The position numbers and the translations under genes were made by a program. Shown piece after piece: positions 26,336 to 37,862 of a stretch of DNA of 64,000 bases. Origin of the DNA: Anas platyrhynchos (lineage: Eukaryota > Chordata > Aves > Anseriformes > Anatidae); the NCBI RefSeq assembly GCF_047663525.1, contig NC_092592.1, positions 21,194,501 through 21,258,500 on the forward strand, given 5' to 3'. Within the stretch, counting starts at the first letter, position 1; each line of letters begins with the position of its first letter. The notes below the pieces were generated by a model, which was not told the DNA's origin, ran no database searches, and worked only from the letters and a program-made list of their open reading frames with translations.

Positions 26336-27130
26336 AACCTGTCATAGCAATGTATTACCTATTAAATAGTGCAACACAGCATTTGGCTTATTCTACCTTA
26401 GGTATATACAGAGAGGAATCTTAATTTCTGTGCGCTTCGTCTTACAACTTCTAAGGCAGGCCTAAAATTTATATTCAAAATGCATATTCATTAAACCAAA
26501 TGCCTTATTCAGGAATGTTTTGGTGTGGAAAGTGGCAATATCACTGAATATATTGTTGTGCATATAAAATTCTGTGCCTTTTCTCAGGATTGCTTTCCTA
26601 GCATTTTCAATAGTCAAAATGGCTTACCAAAAAATCAGTGGCCGGACAAATTCACATCTGCTGGAATTATTAAATAATTAAAAATAATAAAGCATTCAGC
26701 TTAAAAAATGACAATTTAAAATCAGTAATATTGATATGGCTGAGTTTCATCTATCCTGAAAGGGAAACAGCTTTGACAAGACCATATTTTTAAATAAAAT
26801 GAGTGTGGTATTATTCTATCAGGTCTCTTTAATTCCAGCATCATAAAAATGTGGTATATCTTTATTGATAGACTTTAGCTGGTGAATTCTCTTCTCTACG
26901 GCATATATATGTTAATGATTTTCTCAGCACTGACATACAATATGTTTAACCAGATGATTTTTCCTTTCATTCAAAGTTACTTCTCTGAGCAGTAATTTAG
27001 TGGGCACTTCTCAAATGACATCTCTGAGAAATACACACATGGTGCTTTGTTAAGAGTGTATTTTAATGATGTCTTGCTTGACCATGTTTCTTTTTTGTAG
27101 AATTGTAAATAATTCGTACTCTTCTCGTGA
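26336..27130. promoter_or_regulatory. Long AT-rich candidate conserved non-coding element
   Basis: About 700 bp without simple repeats, very AT-rich yet complex: ATGCATATTCATTAAACC, GGAATTATTAAATAATTAAA, GACAATTTAAAATCAGTAATATTGATATGG, TTATTGATAGAC, GTTAATGATTT. It includes octamer-like ATGCATAT and many TAAT cores. This pattern is seen in long vertebrate ultraconserved blocks near transcription-factor genes. Confidence 0.4.
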
Positions 27131-27335
27131 TCTGCAGCTGGAGGGATACAAGACTGCAGAACACCGGCTATGCCATCAAACCCACTGTGTGTGCAATCAC
27201 AGGTGCTTTTGCAACAGGTTTTGAGTCCAAGAGAAACCAGAAAACACTTCCTTATGTGACACACCACAGAATATTTCCCAAAATCCTGAACCAAACCAAC
27301 TCGTGCTCAAAAGAGCAAACAAAACCCAAAGAAAT

Positions 27336-27373
27336 AAAATAATAATAATAATCATAATAAATACTACTACTAC

Positions 27374-27406
<33 letters not shown>

Positions 27407-27407
27407 C
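27336..27407. repeat. (AAT)n / (TAC)n trinucleotide microsatellite
   Basis: ATAATAATAAT with an interruption, then ACTACTACTACT, then seven or more AAT units and a short A run. Confidence 0.95.
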
Positions 27408-27544
27408 ACTCTTAAAACAGTAACAGCATATCACAGGAAAAAGGCAGAAGGTACCTGGAGCCAGAGCATCACCCACCCCCTGCTGAGAACTGCACGGGCA
27501 TGGAGGTGCAGTGAGCAAACAGTCACAGCTGATCTCAGCACACA

Positions 27545-27840
27545 GCAAATATAACTCCAGTCAGGCAGCGGATGTGCTCTCCTTAATGATATTACTGAAC
27601 AGATTACATAAATGAGTGAGAATTTATGTACAGAATTTGCATGTGTTTGCAACTGATCTGAAACTTATAAATACATTTCTGTATTTATACGCACAAGTAA
27701 ATTAATATTGATTTCCAACCAGCAGCACCACCAAAATGGCATTCAAGTGCATGTTTGCAGGTGCAAAGTATTTAGCCAGAGAGCAAAGCAAGTGAATTTG
27801 CAATGAGAACAGTAAAACTATGGATGCAGCTCTGGAAAGA
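27545..27840. promoter_or_regulatory. Candidate conserved non-coding element
   Basis: CTCCTTAATGATATTACTG, AGATTACATAAATGAG, AATTTGCATGTG (octamer-like), AAATTAATATTGATTTCC, CATTCAAGTGCATG (NKX-like CAAGTG) and TTTAGCCAGAG. Repeat-free and complex. Confidence 0.4.
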
Positions 27841-30224
27841 ATGATTTGCATTGTTTGTCTGGCAGCAGAGCTGGGAGGCTGCAGAGCCGTCGGTCTCTCC
27901 TGTGCAAGGCACTGCTGAAGAGTTTGTCCCAGCACCCGCCAGCGAAACAAGTGCCTCAGCAGAGCAGCACCGGTCTAACTCCCAAGTGGGTGCTCATTCC
28001 CTGCCCCAAAGAGCTTTATTATACTGGGTGCACAGCTCAACTAAATGGGTAGGCCATTAAAGATTTACAAGCCATTGACACTAGCTAGCTCAGGGACATT
28101 GCGGCTACTGCAAGTGCCTTGCCTGCTCCTGCACTGCTTCATTTTCAGCCCCTGCACCTCATTACCTCCCTGAATAGCTGCTATCTGCACACACTCAGCA
28201 CTCCTGCGCCCCCCTCGTTGCACTCCCAGCCCCACCATACCCATGCACGCCCCGAGAAGGACCTCTCCAGCTTCCCACCTGCCTCAGCCTGTATCTGCTC
28301 CTTCCCTCTTACCTGTCCCAGATCCAGCTGCTGCCTTGGGCAGAGATGCTGGGGTCCCAGCACCTTCACTCACTGAGCATCCCCAGCCCAGCAGTGAGCA
28401 TTTTGGGACTGGTGAGGGCAGGGGCAGAGGAACTGTTGGGGCTGGAGCTGTGTGACTCACATCTAAACCCCTCTCCTCATCACTGGGGAATGCAACTACT
28501 TTACCAGGGCTTTGGTTTTTAACCAAGGTTTTACGATCACATCTCTCTAGATTTGCCTTTTTTTTTTTTTTTTTTTCTTTCTTTTATTTTTTTTCCCTCT
28601 CCTTGCAACTTGTCCTGATGTTTGGTGCATTTTTCTTGGGTATGCTTTGTTGTTTTAGGGTTGTTTTGTTGTTATTGTTGCTTGCAGCCACTGGAGAGTT
28701 CCCCTTCCTCTGGTTAATGGCCCATTACCCAGCTCTCACCATGCAGGGGTAGGGCCTGGGAATTGCTGAGTTCTGGAAAATCCTCATGAGCAGGGAGCGA
28801 TCTGCCAACAACAAAATCCTCTCTTTTCAGAGAGGGCTCTACAAAATGGGGTGGCGAGGGGGGACAATCCCCTTGCAGGAGGGATGGCAACAGAGCCCAC
28901 AGGACTGTGAGGAGAGGAGAGGGTGGGAGGGAGCCTGAGCCACTGCTGCTTCTTGAAAACACGCATTGGCTGTGGGGAAGAGGGGGGCGAGGAGACAGAG
29001 CCGGATTGTTAAAGGATTCAATGAGCTGTGCCCAATGTATTCGAAAGGTGCTTAAGACAGGCAAAGCTCCTCACCAAACACACTCTGCTGCGAAACAGCA
29101 CAGTGCACACCCCTGAGCGGAGGGCAGGCACCGAGCCCACCGATTTGGGGACAGCCCCACAACCCCAAACACAACACCCCAGGAAACAGTCGATGTCCCT
29201 GTACCAGGTCAAGCACAGCACGGCCAAGGCAGCACTGCTCCAACCCACAGCACGGGCACGTAGACCCCTGACCACTAAGCTGGGCTTACTGAGCTTAAAT
29301 TTATAAAAAGGGGGCAGTTTCAGTCTCAGCAGTGTCAAAATGTATCCTGATCTGCATCTGGGGACAGCTTGGGCTTGTGATCATCCACTCACCATGGCTC
29401 AGTCAGGTACCTCCCATCAGCTAGGCTGCAGAAATTACTGTTTTTGGGGGTCTTGTGGCCCAGATCCACTGCAGAGATGGCTTGGTGGCAGAGACACCCA
29501 GGTCCCTTAAATTACAAACCCGTGTGCAGGGACTGGGTTATCACACAGACCGTATTCACAGTGTGATGCCTGCACTGGTCTTGGTGGTAGCTTCTGTAAG
29601 GCCAGCTTTAGACCCCGGAGCAGTCCAGGATTCACGTGTGGCAGGGTGAGAAGGAGACCTTCCCTGACAAGATTTCGGCTCAGAGAAAGACCTGAAAAAA
29701 AGTTCAGCTGGAGGTCCTGGTGAAAAGGATGTCTGCAGGCCCACCCGCACAGTGCTCCAGTTGCTCCCAAACAGTGAATTCATGTGGCAGAAGTTCTGGG
29801 GAAAGTGAAAAAAAAAAAAACATACATGGAGACAGAAACTAGCCCCACCAACCGCTTGCACCGTTTGACATTAAAAAGTGCTGACAGCGGGGCGGGAGGA
29901 GAGGAATGGAAGAAGGGCCACTTTCATCTCATGACAGTCTCCTTCCAGCCCCAGCCACCGCGTCTCCCTCTTGGCCCCCCTCCTGGCCCCTTGCTTTCCT
30001 AGGCATTTTATTAAAAAGGGTCACAGCCTGCATTAGGGTCCCTCCCACAGCCCCGGCCAAAGGAAAACACCCGCCTGTCCCTGTGACCCCCACCTGCCCA
30101 GACCTCCGGCTCCATCACTGCTTCCTCCCCTCGAGAAGTGCCATCTCCACCCCACGGCAACCTCCACGTTTCACAGCGAAACATCAAGGCAAAGGGCTCC
30201 ACGCAGGGGGAAGGTCTCCCCCCC
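27841..30224. other. Intergenic
   Basis: T-rich tract at 28558-28600. Strong TATA word TATAAAAAGGGGGC at 29302-29315 with no recognised gene behind it. A13 at about 29808-29820. No exon seen. Confidence 0.5.
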
Positions 30225-30400
30225 CATTTCTTTTTCTCTTACATTAATTATCTCATTTAGTTGAAAGAAAAGTTCAAAAATGAAGCTTTCCCTTGGCAAT
30301 TTATGATGCTGGCGCAGTAATTTATGGCTCAATACAACTTTATTTTGCTCGTTCTTTACACACACGCACACATACACACACACACAGATACACTTAAGGA
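30225..30400. promoter_or_regulatory. Candidate conserved non-coding element plus CA repeat
   Basis: TTACATTAATTATCTCATTTAG, GGCAATTTATGATGC and GCAGTAATTTATGGC precede a CA repeat at about 30358-30386. Confidence 0.35.
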
Positions 30401-31959
30401 GACACTAACCTGAATTTATCACACTAAGTACCTGCCTGCTGAAAGTAAAGAGCTAAACATAATTTACAAGGCAGGACAGGGAGGGGCTCGCATGTGGGGG
30501 GAAACATTTAGAAGAGTTAATGTTTGAAAGTCGGTCTTTGAAGGTAGGAGGCTCCTCTGGATAGAAAGAGAAAACCTAACTAATTAAAACTGATGTATCA
30601 GTTTCAGAAGAATAATGTGGTAATGAAACTGCCTGGGCAAAAACAACAGGCAGCGGGGTTAGCCACCACGGCTGAGACACCCTCCAGGGAGAAGGTCCCA
30701 ATTCCAGCCTCAAACCAATGGGGTCTGCGATTTAACTTCCTGGGGCAGTAGCCAAAACCTCCGCCAAAGCGGCTGGTCCCATGTGGAATGCATGACTGGG
30801 GGCAGAAGCAAATGTGGGTCATCTGTAGGACCTGAGTCATGGCCATGGCATGCTAGCAATGTGACCCACTGCAGTTCCCATCAGAGGAGGAGGGAGGGAA
30901 CTAGCTGTGGATGTGTGCTGGTCATTTCAGGAGCAGCTAGGCACAGTGGATGGTCAAAGGAGAGAATATGCTTGCCCCAAAACGCTGACCGACAGGGCAG
31001 GCAACAGCAGGGAAAGAGCAGAGGCCACTTGCTTGGGTGATTCAGTGGCTCTGTGCCATGGCTGGTACTGTGGAATGAAATGTTTGCTGGGCATCACAAA
31101 TCAAGTGTAAGAGGTTTTCAAGCACACCTGTCTTGACAGTGTGTGCATATGTCAATTGGTGGGTGCCCAACTATAAATAAAGGCCCACCTTCCCCAGATC
31201 CGTGCTCTGGCTGAAGCTTTCCATGTTGCCACACTCACATCTTTCCAGGCTCTGCCACCTCCAGGAGATACAGGAAAGGGAAATCAGATGGAAACATCCT
31301 GGCTTCATCTCTGCATTTTCCCCTAGAGCCTCACCCAGCCAGCCCCCTTCTCCAAAGCTCCGTGACTTTGATGTCCAGGTGAGAGGTCCTTCCACACACT
31401 GCATCCAGGAAGATGAAGGCAATAAATACTGAACAAGAAAGCATGCTGAGACAAGAAACATGTGCAAAACATCTCAACTGCTAGCTGCTTTTCTTTTGTG
31501 CACCTGAACTTCCCAACTTCACAAGGCATCTCTATCTTCCAGCTAGGAAACTGAGCCGTCCAGTGACTCAGACCTGGGTCACGTAGCAAGCAAATGCCAT
31601 TAAATTGATGTCAGCTGAGTGCTAGGTGAGCCCCCTGCAGCCAGACAATTCTTCCGCTCCGGGGGACCAGCAGTCTATTTGATGGGGCACTGACTTTAAC
31701 CCCATCCCACTGTCTTTGTACAGGACCAAGTGCACAGATTCCTCTGTATCACAGACATTTGCCTTTATACACCCAAAGAACTGAAAACCACCAGGATAGG
31801 AGGTACGCATGGGTTTGGAGGAAAGAAGCAAAAGATGACCTTTTGTTAAAAAAAAAAAAAACATATAATAACAATAATAGTAAAGAATTGTTTTTAAAGT
31901 GATTAGAGAAATGCTCATTACCCAAACATAGATTCATTCAAAATGTGCCTTTCTGAAAA
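30401..31959. other. Intergenic, with MIR-like fossil and TATA/CCAAT pair
   Basis: ATTGG (31154-31158) stands about 14 bp before CTATAAATAAAGG (31171-31183). MIR-like piece at 31531-31598. A tract at 31848-31861. No exon seen. Confidence 0.45.
31531..31598 (-). repeat. MIR/CORE-SINE remnant
   Basis: TCTTCCAGCTAGGAAACTGAG ... CCTGGGTCACGTAGCAAGC follows the MIR pattern CCAGATGAGGAAACTGAG ... CAAGGTCACACAGCAAG in order and spacing. Confidence 0.5.
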
Positions 31960-32290
31960 ACAGTCAAGCTGACAGTGTCCCTTTAAAGCAATGTGGCTCT
32001 GCTTTGGGCAAAAGTACACAAGACAATAGCCTGCGCTTGTCAATCTACACAGCAAATTTCTCGAGCTCAACAACAAAACCCCCAGAAGGTGATCTGTATG
32101 TAAACATAAAACACCCGCTCAGTTTGGTAGGAAAGGTGTTATTTTTCTTACTGCTTTCTCCGTAGACATCAGCTTGTTCACAAATCTTACAGCAACCCGC
32201 AGCTGTGGCATTAAACAGGTGAGGAGAATAAGGGTTTTTCTTATTGATTTAGGGATGGTTTCATTTGTAAGCAAAAGGGCAGCTGTCAAT
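31960..32290. promoter_or_regulatory. Candidate conserved non-coding element
   Basis: CCCTTTAAAGCAATG, GACAATAGCC (SOX-like ACAAT), GATCTGTATGTAAACATAAAAC (FOX core TGTTTAC reversed as GTAAACA) and GTTATTTTTC. Moderate evidence. Confidence 0.3.
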
Positions 32291-33395
32291 AGACAGCGTG
32301 ATCTAGGGCACCAACCTAGAGAAATCGTAAGCACGTGAGCACTCCAGAGCAAGCGGGGGACTCAGGGCTGTTGAATTGGGGCCAGCAGCCTAAACCAGGC
32401 TTTATTTCACATTGCATCATAACTCTATTGTGCGAATGAGAGGGAACAACTATTAAATAGGAGGATGGAAGGGGGGGGAGAGAAGAAAACATGTCTGTTT
32501 CTTGTCTGGTAATGTTAACAATGTATTTATTAAAACGAAACAAGACTAATCTTCATTCTTCTGTGCTTCTCAGGTAGCCCTGTCTACATTGTCTGTTTTG
32601 TTTAGGTTTCACAGTCTTCACCACAGAGGTTATCCGTATTTTGTGTCTTGCAGAAAACTGGATGCTTTTATGTCATAGCAATAATATATAAAGTGCACAA
32701 ATAAAAAGGTGCAAGCAGTGATGCTGCAGAATTGTTTTTGCCTGAAAATAACAGCAAAAATCCAGCTTAAAATAGCTGTGTTTATTTTGATAATAAAATG
32801 TCTGTGCGTCCACATGCAGGTGCGTATGTATGTATTTATGTATATATGTGCATACAGTAGGGAAAGAGAGGCAAGGAGAGAATAAGCCCATCACACCGCT
32901 AAGTGTGCAGCACCTCGGCATCACACAGCACCCTGGCTGCAGCCAGAGCCCTCTGATGCTCCAAGGGAGGCAGTGGAAGCGTGCGAGATATGAGGAGTGA
33001 CAGCCCATCAGGGCAGCAGGATCGGAAAGAAAACTGAAGCAGGGTGTCAGCTCCAATTGTCCTTATCCTGTTCAGGGAACAGGGCTGGGCAATGCAAAGC
33101 AGAGGCAGGAAGAAAGGAGGCCGGGACATCTGGGGACTAATCCCCCATCCCCCAGGGATGCTGCACCCATTCAGGATCCGGGGCTGACCCCTGCGTCGCT
33201 CCTGGCCCTGCTTTTTTTTTTCATCTTGCGCCCAGGGGTGACAATTTGCCCTGGCTTTCAGGGTGCTTGGAGGGGAGGGTCAGGGGGCAGGTGTGCCAGG
33301 GGAGGCTGTGGGGTGGCAAGAGGGTTGTGCTGCTTGCTGGGTCCAGGCAGCGCCGGGGCGGAGGGGAGACTGGGAGGGCAAGGCCTATAATCCCC
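32291..33395. other. Intergenic, with GTAT repeat
   Basis: Degenerate (GTAT)n at 32821-32850 and an AT-rich stretch 32640-32800 with AATAATATATAAAG. GC-rich from 33.1 to 33.39 kb. No exon seen. Confidence 0.5.
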
Positions 33396-33700
33396 TTGGT
33401 AAATCCACGCCTGAACTATAAAAGGATAATCCATGTGCAACCCTGGCCCCACTTATAGGATTTAGCTCTTAGTGTGGAATACTAATATTTGGCTGTTTGT
33501 TTACCCCTGTGAACTAATTTGGCAGATTCTTATGATTCTCACAGGGAGAATTTATTTCGATTTTGATATTACTCAAAGCCTTGGGTCCTGGAGTCATAGG
33601 ATTATATGCAAAGCTCTGAGCAGACTTTTTTAATCCTTTTTCTTAAGAAATAACTATTTGTTGTAGATGCGGCAAAAAGCTTGAAAGCTGGCCTGCTGTT
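33396..33700. promoter_or_regulatory. Candidate conserved non-coding element with FOX and OTX words
   Basis: ACTATAAAAGGATAATCCATG (TATA-like plus TAATCC), GTGGAATACTAATATTTGG, TGTTTGTTTAC (33494-33504, FOX consensus), GAACTAATTTGGC, TTTCGATTTTGATATTACTC, GATTATATGC and TTTAATCC. Among the best enhancer candidates by composition. Confidence 0.45.
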
Positions 33701-36260
33701 CCACAGCACAATGGCATCAGAAAAGAAGCCACTTGCTAATTCCTTTTTTTTTTTTTTTTTTTTTAACATGGTGATTTTTAAGCCAGTTTTGCAACTGTGA
33801 GAGGTGAATGGGGATCAAGCCCGTGATTTTGAAGAGCCAGCACGGCCAAGCCAGGCTCTGTTTGTAGATTCCCACTGTTTGGTGGCTCCCGGTGCCTGGC
33901 TGCCAGCTCCTAACCCAGTGGCATTGCTTGGGACAGCAGTTTCACAGGCAGATGCAGTGTCCTTCCTGCTAAAACAGTGTGCAGACTTTGGGGAGAAAGA
34001 GGCTCGGGAAGAAAAAAGTCACTTGTTAGGACCGGGAATTCAGCTTTCAATTAAAAAGTAACTTTCTAACCTTGGACAAAGCAGAGGATGGCTTGAAAAT
34101 GCCGCATATGCAGCCCCTTAAAACAGAAAGCCAGTACAAGAATCCTAACTATGTTATTTTTATAATCTTGCTGGTTTGAGGGCTTGCTCTTTGATTATTA
34201 AGTGTTAAAGTTGAAAATACCAGAAAAGATGTGTTGTTTTTGTAATGTATTCATTGCAAAGTGTAAAGAAATGGAATGGAAACCACAGTTCTCTATAAAT
34301 GTATTTGTGAGTGTTCCTCTCCTAGCATCCTAAAATAAAGTTTGAAAAAATAATCACAATTAGAAACAGGGCAAGTTGAGATATTTTCTAAAGATTCAAC
34401 TCTCAGTTCGGGAAAACATTAAATTTTAATTCTGAGCCCAAGACCGTTTCTTCTAAGAAGATTTAAGTGCATGCCTAAAGTTGAATAACTGCAGAAGGGC
34501 TCCACCAAGTCAGGGCCTTGAAGACAAAGCTGGCAATAAAATAACAAAATTTATCACAATTAAAAAAAATTCTCCCTTAGTAAAAACTGAGGCAATTCCT
34601 AAAAAACAAACCTTCATAAATCAGGCAAACAAGACAGGCAGATGAGAATCATATCAGACAGTGGAAATGAGGCAAAAATAATTTAAATTATTTACACATT
34701 TTGAAACTTCACAGGGCTGAGAACAGAGGGTAAAAATCTTGCTGAATAAATCAGGGACACAACCAAAATTTGTGAACAGCAGTTTAAACTGGAAGCACCA
34801 GGTACAAATCCTAGGAGTCCAGCCGCAGAAAGTTTTTAGAGGACACACGTGCAGCGCAGGTACCTGTTTTATTTTCCTCGTCTTCAGATCTTCCTGTGAG
34901 AGCTTCTCTCGGACGGTTTCAGCCCCTCAGACTGCCCCATTTCCAGAGCCGGCTGGACAGGGAGCTCCCATTAGGGTTCACTTGCTTTCCACACTAGCTG
35001 GGCGTCTGTGCCGGAGCAGCGCAGCAGAGCAGCGGACGAGCATGCAAGGATGCTCGGGCACTCTGCAACGCTTCCTTTCATTCTCACCAATACCCTGCAA
35101 ATGTGCGTGTGGCTAAATACATGCATCGGTTGTCATTTTTACCCCTCGCTCAAATGCTGACAGCCGGTTCCGTCTCTGCTAGTAGCTGTTAATAATTAAT
35201 CTGAAATGATACAAAGATTTGGAAAATATCTTTTACACCAGGGATGTTTTCCCAAATTTGTTACAAAGACAATGGGAAGGGAGACAATGTATTCATACAG
35301 ACAAAGGGGAGGGAGTGTGTGGCTGTCTGATTTTCCAGGGGTTTTAACTTGTTTCTGTTTCCTGCTCTTTTCTTCTAAGCTTGTTTTCCAGTGGCAGGAT
35401 TGAAGAGCCCTTAACATTAACCAAAACTGGGGGAAAAACATATTACACTGAAGATTTGAAGGGAGTCTTTTGCTTAGTTTATTAAAAAGATCAAGAGGTG
35501 ACTTGCTTCCTGCATATACTTTTCTTCCTAGGGAAGAAATATCTGGTACTAAAAAACTCCTTAATCTGCCAGAGAAAGCCATAACAAGAACCGATGGATA
35601 AATGCTGAAGCCAGACAAGTACCAATTAAAAATGAAGTAGGAGACTATTCTTGTTTTGTTTTATTTGTACGAGGAAGTCGGGGCGATGAACCATTCAAGC
35701 TGGCTATTATGGGAAGTGCCAGAGTCTCCCTTTCTCAACATCTCTGGATCAAGACGTGTTCCTCCTGGAAGTGCAGCTTTACTCACACAAGTTATTGTAC
35801 ACAACAGAGAGGTAGCGGGGTGACAATCTCTGGCCTGTGTTGCAGGCAGTCCAATAAATCATCTGGAAGTGTTTTGTGAGCTTAAACCATATAAACAACT
35901 TTTATCCTCTGCCTATTTTAAACAGGGAGCTTACTTAAAAAAAAAAAAAAAATAATCAGGAAAGTGAGAATAAAAATCTCCAACAACTGAACAATCACTC
36001 TTATTAAGGAAAAAATAAAATAAAGGGGGGCAGGAGGGAAATGCACAGCGGCCACGATGGATGTGAAGCGACAAGGCTGCCAAGTGGCGGGACGGCACGG
36101 TCGGGGTGGTGGGGCTGTCCCCCAGCGCCGCCGGCCTTCAGGGAAGGAGCTGCTCAGGCTCCATGGAGAATCCTGCCTCGCTGGTTTCCAGCTGAGCAGC
36201 TTTCCACACTCAATGGCCATCCCTGCTGCTTTCATGCAGGGATGTACTCTAGCTCGGAAG
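33701..36260. other. Intergenic
   Basis: T21 tract at 33744-33764. GATTTAAGTGCATGCCTAAAG (about 34461-34481) may belong to the repeat family at 18425. CpG-bearing patch at 34890-35045. TTAATAATTAATCTG at about 35188-35202. A tract at 35936-35952. No exon seen. Confidence 0.45.
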
Positions 36261-36510
36261 AGAGCGGTTCTGTTTAGATAGCCCCCAATCCTAGCTTTAC
36301 CTCATCCCTTCCAGCAGAGTCACTGTAATTAAGATTTGTTAAGGTTTGGAAGAAATCTCATTAATCAGATAAGATCTGAACTTTATTTTCTTTTTAAAGA
36401 CCCAATTTGATCTCTCTTGCTTGTGATAATTGCTCTCCTCTTCTGACATGGAAATTCATTTTCCAGGCACATAAAACACAATAGATTTCCATTGTCAACA
36501 GCAGCAACCT
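36261..36510. promoter_or_regulatory. Candidate conserved non-coding element
   Basis: CACTGTAATTAAGATTTG, CTCATTAATCAGATAAG (TAATCAG, GATA-like GATAAG), CCCAATTTGATCTC, TGTGATAATTGCTC, GGAAATTCATTTTCC (a near-perfect inverted repeat) and CCATTGTC. Complex and repeat-free. Confidence 0.45.
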
Positions 36511-36824
36511 CAGGAGAGTTAAAAATATTCCTCCAAAGGCTAAAAAGAGCATTGGGAGCAAATCCAGAAACAGACAGGGAGAGGGAGCACAAGAAGGGGT
36601 GCTGTTGAAGGGAAGTGGGCTGGGAGAAATGGGGTTTGTGTGGTTCCCAAAGGAGAAAAGGGAGCCCCAGGGGAAGCGAGGGCAGCAGGACCCCACTGTG
36701 GCCCTGGGTGCATGGGGCTGAGCTGCCTGATCCTGTCATGGGGATAAAAGTTGCTGCCACCCCTGGCCCTTAATGTGGGGGGAAAGGGCATCCTTCTCCT
36801 GACTTTATCAGGAACCAGTGCTTC

Positions 36825-36965
36825 AAAGAGCGATCAGAAAAGCTCCCGGACGGCTGATATTTCGCATGAGGCAGCACCAGGATAAATGACACAGTGTGAA
36901 ATATACTCCACCGCATCAAATCCTATCAATCAGCAGGATTCCTGGTTTCTAAATGTCAGGTGTGG
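36825..36965. promoter_or_regulatory. Candidate conserved non-coding element
   Basis: CGGACGGCTGATATTTCGCATG, GGATAAATGACAC, CCGCATCAAATCCTATCAATCAGC (PBX-like TCAATCA). CpGs retained in AT-rich context. Confidence 0.35.
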
Positions 36966-37734
36966 AATATGAACTCCTTGGGAACATCTGAATCAGAGGA
37001 GCTCCCACTCCCTTCCCATCTGCAGCACAGAGCCCAGCTGGCCCGGTGCAGGCCCTGGGGCTAGCAGTGGGCACGGGTCAGGCCAGCAGCCCCACGATGG
37101 GCCTGGGCTGGGGCTGGCTGCAGGCAGGGGGGCTCAATCAGCACAACAGGGCACCTTCAGCCCCAGGGCCTGCTGTCTCCAGGAGGGTCAGGGCAGTAGC
37201 ACATGGCATCCCCCTGCAAGCCCTCAGCTTTAGCCCAGCTGTCTTTCATCGCATTGCGCCAGCCTGGCGGGTGGGCACCATGGCAGGAGCTGGGCCCACC
37301 ACCTTCCCCCTGCTCCTCACACCACCATGTCCAACTTGGAGTCCTCTGCACTGTGAGGCCCATGGCTACAAGCATCCTCAGCTGTCTTGAACTATCACGG
37401 GGAATATAAAGCCAAGCTGCAGTTTTCTAGCACTTCCGCGGGGCCACATGCTCCTGTGGTGGCACAAGTCTCCATCACAGCTCAGCCCAGCCACCTTCTG
37501 GAGATGCTGAAGCTTGGGAGAAGCAGGCAGAGACAGAAACCACTGCCAGGCATTTGTGGCCTCCCAGGGACATGCTCTCCCTGGGGTGGCCAGCATGGCT
37601 GGCTGTGGGCAAGCAGGGTGGCAAAGCTGGGTGAGCCCCCGCTCCACCGGCTGTGGGCATGGCTGGTGCACAGAGGTGCTAATAAAGACCTAGGGCGAGT
37701 GTCCCAGCCCTGCCTGCCTCTCTCCCTCTCTTTG
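36966..37734. other. Intergenic, GC-rich
   Basis: GC-rich but CpG-poor. Long open frames across 37.4-38.2 kb reflect composition, not a recognised gene. Confidence 0.5.
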
Positions 37735-37862
37735 CAGAGAGAATCTGCAAACATATTAATCTCATCTCACACACAAACCCTCCGTCCTGATCCCAGAATC
37801 CATATATTAGGAGATTTACATAAATTACCAGCTATCAATAGGGCACATGAGGTGCAGGGGCT
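37735..37862. promoter_or_regulatory. Candidate conserved non-coding element
   Basis: An AT-rich island of 130 bp in GC-rich surroundings: GCAAACATATTAATCTCATC, CATATATTAGGAGATTTACA, AAATTACCAGCTATCAATAG. The sharp compositional edges suggest a constrained block. Confidence 0.4.

Noticed and set aside
27990..28015. CTGCCCCAAAGAGCTTTATT resembling a common vertebrate repeat segment
   Set aside because: Match too short to support a repeat call.
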